Shown piece by piece: positions 11,501-23,500 of a stretch of DNA of 51,167 nucleotides. The translations under genes and the position numbers were made by a program. How positions within the stretch are numbered: the stretch's first letter is position 1; every line of letters begins with the position of its first letter. Below the pieces are notes generated by a model, which had not been told where the DNA came from, made no database searches, and saw nothing but the letters and a program-made list of their open reading frames with translations. Origin of the DNA: Kiritimatiellota bacterium (GTDB taxonomy: Bacteria; Verrucomicrobiota; Lentisphaeria; Oligosphaerales; JAADHN01); assembly GCA_013151865.1 (NCBI GenBank), contig JAADHN010000067.1, forward strand, positions 8,777-59,943, read 5' to 3'.

Positions 11501-14500
11501 TGACTCTGACGGGGTTCGAAACCGGCTTGGCCGGCTACTGGCAGTTCAACGACGGCTCGGGCACGACCGCCGCGGACACCAGCGGCAACGGCCATGCCGG
11601 CACACTGAAGAACATGGACCCAGCTACGGATTGGGTCGACTCGAGCGTGCCGGTGTCGGCCGGCAGCAGCAACACCCAAATCGTGACGGGCACGGGTACG
11701 GTGACCTTTGCCGATACCGGCCTGAGCATGAACGTAACCGCGAAAAACGGCGCAACCACATTCGTTGTCAGCCATCTCGAGGCCGCGCCCAATCAGCGGC
11801 CCGCCGGAACGGCCTTGGCCGACGAATACTGGGTCCTGCACGCGTACGACGGCGGGACGTTCACGACCGATCTTACGGTCGGCGGTCAGGATTTGCTGAC
11901 CGGGGACGATCAAACCACTCCGGCTCGCGTGCGCCTGCATTACCGGGACGCGACCGCGGACGGCGACTGGGGTGCGCTTGCTCTCGGCGAAAACGTGGAT
12001 GCAAACGCCGATACCGCCACCTTCAGGCGCGTCGGGGATACCGGACAACTCGTACTGACCCACGATCCCGTGCGCATCGGCCCGGACACGGCCCTGGACT
12101 TCGACGGCGCCAACGACTACGTCGCCTGCGGAACCGGTATCGACTTGAATACCACCAGCTTCACCATCGAGTTCTGGGCTCAACGCAAGAGCACCGGGGA
12201 GTGGAACTTTGTCGCCGGCACGGGAAACGGCACCAACTACGGGGAGTTGCAGATTGCCTTCCAGCCCGACAACCGCTTCACGTTTGCGTTTTACGGCGAC
12301 GACTTCGACACTGCCGCCGCTTACACCGACGGCGACTGGCACCATTGGGCTTGCGTGTACGACACTTCGACCAACACCAGGAGCATCTACCGAGACGGCG
12401 TGCTGATCGGGAGAAACACCGCCGCCGAGGACCTCCAGATAGCGGCCGGCGAGCCGTTCTACATCGCCCGCCGCGGCGGCGCGGACCAAGGGTGGTTTCC
12501 CGGCAGTCTCGACGAAATGCGCGTGTGGAGCACGGCGCGTACCGCGACCGAGATCCGGGAACACATGTACCACCCGTTGCTTGGAAACGAAGCGGGGCTG
12601 ATGGCCTACTGGCGCTTCGACGACGGCGCCGGAACGACCCTGACCGACGCCACCGGCAATGGACACAACGGTACGCTGACCAACATGGATCCCGCCACCG
12701 ACTGGATCGACTCGACCGCGCCGATCTCCAGCGGCATCAGCAGCACCCGGCTGACACATATCGTCGATGCGACAACCGGCCCGTTGCCGATTCGCTTCCC
12801 GGGCACGGACTTCAGCATGGTGCTTACGTCCGACACGGTGGGCGACACGCCGGTCGTCGTCAGCCGCCTTCTGGGTGCGCCGAACGCCGACCCGGCGGGA
12901 ACACCTCTGGACGACGAGTACTGGCTTGTCCGGGCCTATGACGTCGCAGGCGGCGGCCCCTCCCCCGACTTTGAGGCCGTGTCGAGATTCCACACCCGGG
13001 ATCAGCTCACGGACGACGATACGGCAATCCCGGAACGAGTGCGGTTGTACCACCGCAACCAAAGCAGTGACGGCAACTGGTCCTGGCAGACCTGGGCAAG
13101 CGAAGTGGATGGGGACACCGCCGTGTTTCCCGGCATGAACGACTCGGACGAGGGACAATTCGTCCTCACCCATGACGCGTTGAGCCCCGGCAACGCCCTG
13201 GACTTCGACGGCGCCGACGACTACGTGGCCGCCAACGGCGTCTCCGCCGGTGTTGCCGGTGGTCCTCTTACCCTGGAAGCATGGGTCCGACCCGCCGCGG
13301 GTGGCGGGGGCAACGACACTGTGATGGCCTTCAACACGGCCGCCGGGGGCAATGTCCTCCTTCTGGCGTACAAACCCGCCGACGCTCGCTTTTACTACTA
13401 CGACGACAGCACCGGTGTGGTTTTCAGTACCGATACGTTCGTCGCCGGTCGGTGGTATCATATGGCCGTAACCATCGACGGCTCGGACAACGCCACGCTA
13501 TACGTCGACGGGACGATACAAGCGACGTTTACGGCAACGGTCCGACCGGCTGCCGACGCCCTCTTTTCTGTAGGCCAGGAATTCGACGGGGGCAATACCA
13601 GCGACCACTTCTACGGCAGCATCGACGAGGTGGCCGTATGGAGTGTGGTCCGCACCCCCGCCGAAATCCGGGCAAGCATGAATCAGGAGCTTACCGGCAA
13701 CGAAGCAGGCTTGTCGGCATATTACCAATTCAACCAGGGCGTGGCCGGAAGCGACAACGCGGGGGTGACTACGCTCATCGACCGGGTCACGAACGGCAAC
13801 GACGGTACGCTCAAGAACTTCGCGCTCACCGGCGACACCTCGAACTGGGTCGACAGCTATGCCTTGGTTCGTCCCGCAGCCCACATGCACCCTCCGACAA
13901 ATCACGGCGGTTTCACCGCAACTTGGTCCACGCCGACCTACGGCCCCGCACCCACCTCGTACCGTCTCGATGTGGCTACCGATCCAGGTTTTGCGTCGCT
14001 GGTCGCTGGGTACGACGGGCACGATGTCGGCAACACGACCCGCTACGCCGTGACCGGGCTGGACGACTACACCACCTATTATTACCGCGTACACGCCTAC
14101 GACAGCACCCTTGGCGAGGGCCAGAGTTCGGAGACAATTCCGGTGACTCCCGCCCCCCGCACGGCGCGCTGGTGCCTGCATCTCGACGGTGTCGACGACT
14201 ATGTGGAAATCGACCGGGAGAACCATGGCAACGGTGGCGTGGATCTCACCGACTTCACGATTTCCCTGTGGTTCAAGAAGACGGGCGCCGGGCAGACCGC
14301 GACCAGCGGCAACGGCGGGGTAACCGCAGTTCCACTGGTCACGAAGGGCCGAGACGAAGGCGAGGGCGACATCACGGACGTGAACTACTTCCTGGGCATC
14401 GATACGTCAGGCAAACTCGTCGGTGATTTCGAGGACACGGCCACCGGCGCCAACCATCCGATCACCGGCACGACCACGATTCAGAACGACACCTGGTATC

Positions 14501-17500
14501 ATGCCGCCTTGACGTACGATACGGCCGCGGACACTTTGCGGATCTACCTGAACGGCGCCCAGGACGCCGAGGTCGCGACGGGGAACGTCACGCCCAGATC
14601 CGACTCCATTCAAAACGTGGCCATCGGCTCCGCGCTTGACTCGTCCGGCACGCCGGCCGGCTTCTTCGAGGGCGACATCGCCGAAGTCTGCATCTGGTCC
14701 AGCGCTCTGACCGCCACCGATTTCGCCACCGAATATCCGTATGACATGCAGCGCTGGTACAACAATCCGCGGAGCACGTTCAAGCTCAAGCGTTATTTGC
14801 GCCTGGACGACGGCTACGGCGACCGGGTCAGCGACTATCGGCATTCCATCTGGCCATGGATTCGCGGCGATGCCGTCTGGCGCCAGACCGACCTCGACGT
14901 ACTCCCGGCCGGCCCCCGGCGCTGGGCCGTCGAATTCAACGGCGCCAGCTCGTACTACCTAATCGACAGCCCGTATAAGCGTGGCGCCGACCTCTCTTCC
15001 TACCCTTCTTACGGCATCTACAAATCCTTCACCGTCGAGTGCTGGGTCCGGCGCGACACCGCCGACACCGACGACTGCGTCTTCGATGAAGGCGACGGCA
15101 GCGACGGCGGGGGATTTGCCTCGGACGGGTATGCCGACGAGGTCCGAATCGGGTTCCTGGCCGACAACAGCTTCCAATTCGGTTTCTACTACGACGGAGA
15201 GGATGACGACATCCTCATTGCTCCCGGACCCTACTCGGACGCCGACTGGCACCACTGGGCCGTGACCTTCGATGCGCAAGACATGACGCGCCGGATTTAC
15301 CGGGACGGTGAAATCGTGGCCCAGGACCGAGCCCGGAGCTACTACTATTATGGCGACGATCAGATAATAGGTGATTACATGTACGCCGCCAACGGACAAC
15401 TGGACGGCGCCATCGACGAACTTCGGGTATGGACCACGGCCCGCTCACAACAGCAACTTCGCGAGAACGACTACCGCACTCTGCAAGGCGACGAGGACCG
15501 GTTGGCCGGCTATCTGCGCTTCGACGAATGGATGGGCTGGGACGGGAGAGAGTACGACCATTTTGTCGAGACCGTATCCGGAGACATGCAGGGATATGGC
15601 AACAAGTTGCTTCTGACCGAGGGTGTCATTCCTTTCGCACCGGTTGCACCTCGGGAGCAGGGACTCGAGTTCGGGCATAACTTTGACGATGGATGGATGG
15701 ATCAGCGGAGCGTCGCCAGGCTGGGGCCGCAATTCGATCTGGCGGAAAAGAGCCTGACCATCGAGTTTTGGGCGCAACGGTATGACACGCAGTCCACGGA
15801 GGAGGCAGTCCTCTTCTTTCACGGCGCCAAGTGGGACGCTTATTTCATGGCGGGTTTCAAGAGCGCGGCCAACGGCAACGCCCTTTTCCTTGAATACCGT
15901 TACGATCCTCCGGGCGCAGGCAATAGCGTCGCCGAGGCGATCGCGTTGCCGGCTTATTTGACCGACGGCAGGTGGCATCACTGGGCCATCGTCGTCGCCG
16001 ACGGCAGTGAAACCGGGGAAAACGCCCGGCTGCGGGTTTTCCGCGACGGCGACCGAGTGTACGAAAAAACGCTCGGCTTCGAGCACTACGAGATCTTCGG
16101 GGAAATGAACGTGGGCAACACGTGTGACGTCGGATACGATTCCTTCGTTCGCATCGACGAGTTCCGCATCTGGTCCTTGGCCCGAACCGGGGATGAAATC
16201 GCCTCGGCCATGAGCCGGGAGCTGAACAGCGACGAACCCCGTCTCGAAGGCTACTATAAATTCAACGAGGGCGCCGGATTCAACTTGTTCGACTCATCGG
16301 TGCATAACCGGCATGGCCGCCTTTACCACATGTCCGACCGGTACCGTGTCGATCACGCCTTTCCGGGCGGCTTTAGCTACCTTCCCGACACAAATCAGGC
16401 GCTTTCCGCCCCGGATAGACTTTCCGTGGCGGGCAGCGAGTTGTTCGACGACACCGGCGATTTCACTTGGGAAGCCTGGATCAAGCCGGTGGCTTCGGGC
16501 GGCTGGCAGAACATTATCTCACGCTACGACCACGTCGACGGCTGGACTGGCGGTGCGTACTCTTTCATGGTGGACGAGAACGAGGACCTCCAGTTCCTGA
16601 AGAACGGGCAGGCCGTCATCCCGCCCGCGGGCGAAGAAATCCCCGTCACGCTGGATCAATGGCAGCACGTCGCCGTACGCGTCGAAGCGGATACGAACGG
16701 GAGCAATGACACCGTCACCCTCTTCGTGAACGGACACCCGCAATACAGCACCGACGCAATCGACGTCGGCGCGTCCCTGCCCGCCCACCTCTACACGGGA
16801 ATCGGTTCGACTTTCCGCGGTCGTCTGGACGAAATCTCCGTGTGGAGCGTTGCGCGCACCGACCAACAGATCCTGAACAGCTTCAAACGTCGGCGGAACG
16901 GGACGGAGACGGGCTTGGAAGCCTACTTCGATTTCAATGACGCGGGCGATCCTGTTGCCGCGGACCGGGCCCGGAACAGCCACCGGGCCTGGCTGTCGAA
17001 CGACACCGTCCACACCCTTGACAGGAGGGACGTCCCCGACCTTCTTCCCGCCCTGCCCGGCGAGTGGGCGGCGGCGTTCGACGGCGTCGACGACTACGCC
17101 ACCATCCCCGGCGACCCGGCATTCGACAGCAACGAGTTCTCGGTCGAATTCTGGGTGAAACAGTCGGAAACCGGCCTGCTCGATGCGATGCTGGACAAGG
17201 GGGCGCCCGACACGGACTTCTACTTCGCGACCCAAAACGGCACGCCGATCACACCCGAACCGGACGGACGTTGTGTGAACGTGACCAGCGGGTACCTCGA
17301 TCTGGCCGCAGTGCCGGCTATTTTCAACGGCCCCGGGGGGACGATCAGCGACTTCACCGTCGAGCTGTGGGTCAAGCCCTATCAAGTGGACGACTACGAA
17401 GGCACGCTTTTCGAGATCACCCGGGCGACGGGCGGGGAAGGCAATTTCGTCCGTCTCATGCAGCGGAACAACTGGCGATACGTCTACTTGATTGTCGGTG

Positions 17501-20500
17501 ACGACGCCACAGGCGGCGACTGGAGCACTCGCGACCGAGTCGGCGTCAGGAATGGGTTCTGCCAGCAGGCAGACACTTGGTACCACATCGCCGCGACATT
17601 TGCCGCGGGCGCGCCTGCCGGCGAGCGGCTGAAGCTTTACGTCAACGGCATCAGGCAGACCGCGTATGCCGGCAGTTACGGCCCCTCGACGGCCGGCAAA
17701 GCCACCTTCTTTGCTCAAACATCGCACAATCAGTACAGCAAGCTCAAGGCGCAGGTGGACGAAATTCGGATTTGGAACGTGGCGCGGACCCAGGCCGAAA
17801 TCGTGGATAACATGCACAAAGACCTGACCGTGCCGCAAGTCGGCCTGCTGCATTACTACAAACTGGACGAGAATGTCGATCCGACGGCCAACCCGCCGGA
17901 CCCACTGGCGGACACGGCGTTGGACACGGCCATCCCCGGCGGAAACCCGGGCACGTTCTCCGGGACAAAACAACGCCTCATCTCGGCCGCGCCTATCGGG
18001 ACCGCCGTCACCGACACCCGGGTTGAAGCCGCCGGTGTCGTTGCCTTCCCGGCCGCCGGCCTGTCTCTGGACTACTCCGAACAGGACGGCGCCACCGTGA
18101 CCGCCGTCAAGATTACCTCCGATCCCAGTGCATTCCCCACGGGATGTCAACCGTTCGACGAACAGTATTGGATTGTGCATCGGGATTGCACCGACGATAC
18201 CTACTGGTTCCCGGTCACATTGGGAACTCCTTACCTGGCCGACTTCACCTTCTCGCTTGCCGAGGACCTTACCGCGGGCGACGCCCTGAACCCGGACCTC
18301 ATAGCCCTGTACCGACGCAATCACACCTCTGACGGGCAATGGGACTTGGTCGGCACGGCCGCGGCAGTCGATGCCGACAACGACACGGTGACTTTTGCCG
18401 ACGTCCCCCTGGTATATCCCGGACAAGCGGGCACCGAGCTTGTGACCCAGTCCAGCCAGTTCCTGGTCGGCCGTCGAGTCGGGCAGGGCGTGGTTTTCGG
18501 CATCGGCCAGGGCCCCGGCCTGGGCAGTCGCGAACTCTCCTTCATCTGGGGCGACGACGCCTGGCACCACGTCTGCGGCACGTACGACGGGACCACCATG
18601 AAGCTTTATGCAGACGGTTCCCTGGTGGGGACTGCCGCAGTTGCGGCGGAGATGACGACCAACGGGATCCGTGTCGGTTCCTATCGCGACGGCACGGGCT
18701 TCTTCGGCGGCATGCTCGACGAACTGCGCTACTGGTCGCGACCGCTTTCCGCCGCCGATGTGGGGTTTTACCACGATAAGGAATTGCGCGGGAACGAGCT
18801 TGGCCTGGAAGGTTACTGGAAATTCCGGGAAGGCAGCGGCACCGTGGCCGGGGACAGTGCGGGGCACGGACACGATGCCCAATTGCACAACGGCCTCGCC
18901 CGGGAACAACACGACAACGCCTACGTGTCCCTGCCCGTGGGCGACTATGCGCTCAGCCTCGACAGCGACACGCTCGTGTATGTCGGGGGATTGGCCGGGT
19001 TGACCGCGACCCTCAGCATCGAAGCCTGGGTCAGGAAGACGGAGGCCACGACGAATCCGACCGTCTTCAGCATCGGCAACGGGGCCCTGGCGGTCTACGC
19101 CGGACACAACGGCTCGGAGTGCATGGCGTACTATGACAGTGCAAACGGCTGGATCGAGAGCAGTGCCCTCGTGCCCGTCGGCGAATGGCATCATTTGGCC
19201 TGGACGCTCCAAAAGGAGGTCGGGACAAACGGGTACATCAACTTCTACCTGGACGGCGAACTCGTGGACCAGACGCCCCTGACCGCAGACCTGCCGGACC
19301 TCGCCGGCGACAGCTTCATCGGCCGCACCGACGTCGGGGTCGATCCGCTTTTGGGCGAGGTGAGCGATGTTCGCATTTGGAATGTAGTCCGGAGTGTTGG
19401 CGACATCGGCACGTATATGGAAAAGCGCCTGGGCGGCAACGAGGCCGGACTGGTGGCCTATTGGCCCTGCACCGAGGGCAGCGGACAGCTCATCGCCGAT
19501 CTCTCGCCCAATGGCTACGATGCCGTATTCTACTACGCCTACGACCTGAACTGGGTGCAACCCGAGGGGCTCGTGTTCGAAAAAGCCCCACCCGAGCCGA
19601 AAGCGCTTTTGTTCGACGCCGGCGTCACGTCCGTAAATCTGCCGTACCGGACCCGGCCGGCCGCCTTCACCGTCGCCGCATGGGTCAAGCCGGACGCAAC
19701 TCATGCCGACGACGCCGAGGATGACGTCATCGTCGGTTGGGGCGGCGCGACGGGTCATTTCGCCGAGTTGCGAATTACCACCGAGAACAAGCTGTTGTAC
19801 TGCGAATTCGATGGCGACTGGCAGCCGCTGGTGGCCCCGAACCTGATCCCCACCGGCCAGTGGACGCACGTGGCCGCGACCAAAAGCGGCACGACCGTCA
19901 CCCTTTTCATCAACGGCCGGGCCCAGGCGTCCGGAATGATCGACCAGGACCTCGAGCTGGACAGCCTGGCCATCGGCTCGGCCGCGGGCGACCCCGACCT
20001 GCGGCCCTTCTTCGGACTGATCGACGAGGTCCAGTTCTGGGATGTCGCTCTGACCGACATCGGCATGGACGAACTCTGGGGCGACGAAGACCACCTCATT
20101 CGTTACTACAAGTTCGACGAGGGCGGCGGGGCAAACGCCATCGACTACACCGGCAGCGGCTTCTACAACGGCAGACTCACGGTCGGCCTCGACGCCGACC
20201 ACCGTGTCTCCCAGGACGACCTGCCCATGACGCGGCTGGGCGAGCGCCAGAACGCCTTCGAGTTCGACGGCATCGACGATTACCTCGACGTTACCCACTT
20301 CGACCGACCCGATCCCATGATGCTCTCCGCCTGGATCAAGCCCGGCGCGGTCAACCCCATCCACACGATCATTTGCTGGTCCGACCGCGCCGCGCCGGAA
20401 ACCGGACACCGCATCGCGTTCCGCCTCGACAACGGTCACCTCGAGTACGGCGAGAACAGCGGCTCCTGGACCGCGGTCACCGGTGCAAGCACGATTCCGC

Positions 20501-23500
20501 AGGACACCTGGACGCACGTGGCTGTCGTGAAAGACGGTGCAAATGTGACGCTTTACGTCAACGGCGCTCAGGACGGGACCGGCACAATCGCCGGCACGCC
20601 CGCGACCGATCGACTTACGGTCGGCATGCAACCGGGAGAGCCCACCGCCAAGCATTTCTACAAGGGCCTCATTGAAGAGTTGCAAGTTTGGGACTCGGCC
20701 CCGACCGCCGCGGAAATCGCAAACCTTCGATACAACACCCGGCGCGGCAACGAGACCGGCTTGGTGTTCTACTACAACTTCAATCAACCCAGCGGGCTGA
20801 CCATCGAAGACCAAACCGCCAACGGTTATACCGGGGATATGAAGAACATCGAGTTTTCGAATTTGCACCGGATCGAGATTCCCGACACGGAACTGGCCCT
20901 GGACTACCCACCCCGCGGCGAGTATGTGCTGCATTTGGACGGCGTGGACGACTACCTTTCGGTGGACGGACTCGCCCCGACCGCGTACACGGTTTCGGTC
21001 TGGTTCAAGCCCGCTGCAACCGCCCCCGCCGAGGACATCACCCTCCTGGCCGGTCCCAACTTCGGCTTGGTTCTGCACCCGGACAACTCGGTGACCCATT
21101 GGTGGAACACAGCCGACGGCATCGGCACGCAAACCCTCGACGCTGTGACCGTACGCGGCCAGTGGCAGTGTCTCGTCGCCGTTAACGACGGGCTGACCGC
21201 CCGGCTTTATCACGGCCGAACAGGCGTTGCGAACTTCGCCGCCGATGTGACTTCGGTCGCGACCTTCACCGGCGGCCGACAGAATTCGGATGCGGGCACG
21301 GTTTATTTCGGCGATAATCCGAATGACGCCGACGACGCGCCGTTCGAAGGGTATGTCGACGAACTGGCAATCTGGGAAACGGCCCTCCCGGAGAAGGACA
21401 TCGCAGCCCTGTGGGAGCACGAACTCCAAGGCTCCGAGGACGGCTTGCTCGCCTTTTACAACTTCAACGGCGGCGACCCGACTGCCGCGGCCGACACCGC
21501 CGGCGATGCCCAGGACGCAGTCCTGCACAACATGGTATTGAAAAGTCGTGAAGATCGCGAACCGGGATTTGTGCTCAGCAGCGACGGCGTCGTCCGTGAT
21601 GGTACGTGGGACGCCGCGGCGGATGCACCGGAGGCCCTCCAGTTCGATGCCTTCGACGATTACGCGGTCATCCCCCGTGCGGCCCTGATCATGGCCGACG
21701 CCAGCTTCACCTTCGAGTTCTGGCTCCGGGCCGATCCATGGACCGGCCAACAGCCTCTTGTCACCAATGCGCTCTCCTCCAGCACGGATTCGGCCTGGGG
21801 GTTTTTTCTCGATGCCGATGAACAGCGCTGGAACTTCAAACTCTTCGGTGACCTGACCCTCGTCGGGGGGCGCGTCGACGACAGGGCCTGGCACCATCTC
21901 TGTGTGGTTTACGATGCGCCCGCCGGCTACCTCCACCTCTACCAAGACGGCCTCCAAGTGGCCGCCGGCGTGCCGCTCGACATCGCCGCAGCCGATAACG
22001 GCAATGACATCGTCGTGGGCAGCGATGTGGATCGGTCGGTGCTCTTCGGAGGTTTTGTGGATGAGATTCGCCGCTGGAATGTGGCCCTGACCCCGGACCG
22101 GATCAGTGCCCGTTTCAATCATTACATGCGTGCCAGTCGCGCCGAACTCGATGGCTACTGGCGAATTCACGACGTCTCGGCCGTGGAGGTCGCCGACCTC
22201 AGCGGCGGTCATCCGATGGCCCTGCACAATATGCTGGCCTCGAACGTGGTGGTCGGAGCGGACTTCGCGCCGCCGGCGCCCGGCGAACTCGCTGTCGAGC
22301 TGGACGGCGCGGATGATTTCATTCGGGTCGACAATACGGCCGGGCGCCTGGGGCTGCAGGCGTTCACCATCAGTCTCTGGTTCAAAAAAACCGGGGCCGG
22401 GGCCCCGGCCCAGACCGGTGGCCTGACCGCCGTCCCGCTGGTTGCGAAAGGCCGCGAGGAAGGCGACGGCTCGATTCACGACATCAACTACTTCCTCGGC
22501 ATCGACGAGACCGGGGCGTTGGCCGCGGACTTCGAGGACATGGCCGGCGGCGCCAACTACCCCCTCAAAGGCTCGACCGCGATCCAGGACGGCGTCTGGT
22601 ACCACGCCGCGGTCACCTACGACCCCAACGACAGCGGTCAGGGATTCAAGCTGTATCTGAACGGTGTCGCCGAGGGAAGCCGGAGCACGGGCGGGGCCGT
22701 GCCGCGGCACGATTCGGACCAGGCCGTCGCCATCGGTTCGGCCCTGAACTCGAGCGGCTTCCGCGCCGGAAACTTCGCGGGACTCATCGACGAAGTCCGG
22801 ATCTGGAGTGTTGCCCTGTCGCGCCAGGAACTGCAGGCCGGCATGAACAACCACCGGCGCGGCGGCGAGACCGGCCTGACGGCGCTGTGGCAATGCGATT
22901 CAGGTTGGGGCGCCACACTGGTCGATGCCGGGCGTCGCGGCATCGACGGAACGCTCATCAATATGGACACCGACAACTGCTGGGGCGGTGGCAGGGTGCT
23001 CGATCCGCCGCAGGACGGGGACCATGCCATTGCGTTCGGCACCGGCGGGCAACACGTCGAAATCGATGCCGCCCGCGAGGACGATTTCGATTTCCCCGGC
23101 AACTTCACCATCGAATTCTGGCTCAAGGTGGAGGCTTGGAACGAGACCTCGCAGGCCATTGTCTCGAAGGGCGACTCGGGTTGGCAAGTCCGACGCTACT
23201 TGGACACGCAGAAGATCGCGTTTTCGACGCCGGGCATCCAGAAAGACACCGATGACGACGGCGTGATGGACGATGCGCCCGACCTGGTCAGCAGTTCGGA
23301 CATCCCCACCGGCGAGTGGACGCACATCGCCGTGGTCTACAACGCCGACATGCACCGGAAGCACCTCTACGTCAACGGCAACTTGGACGCATCCGTTTAC
23401 GACGTCTCCGGGTTCGTCCAAACCAACGCCTTCCCGGTGTGGGTCGGGGCGAACGCCGAAGTGCCGGGACTTGTGCTCAACGGCGCCGTCGACGAACTCC

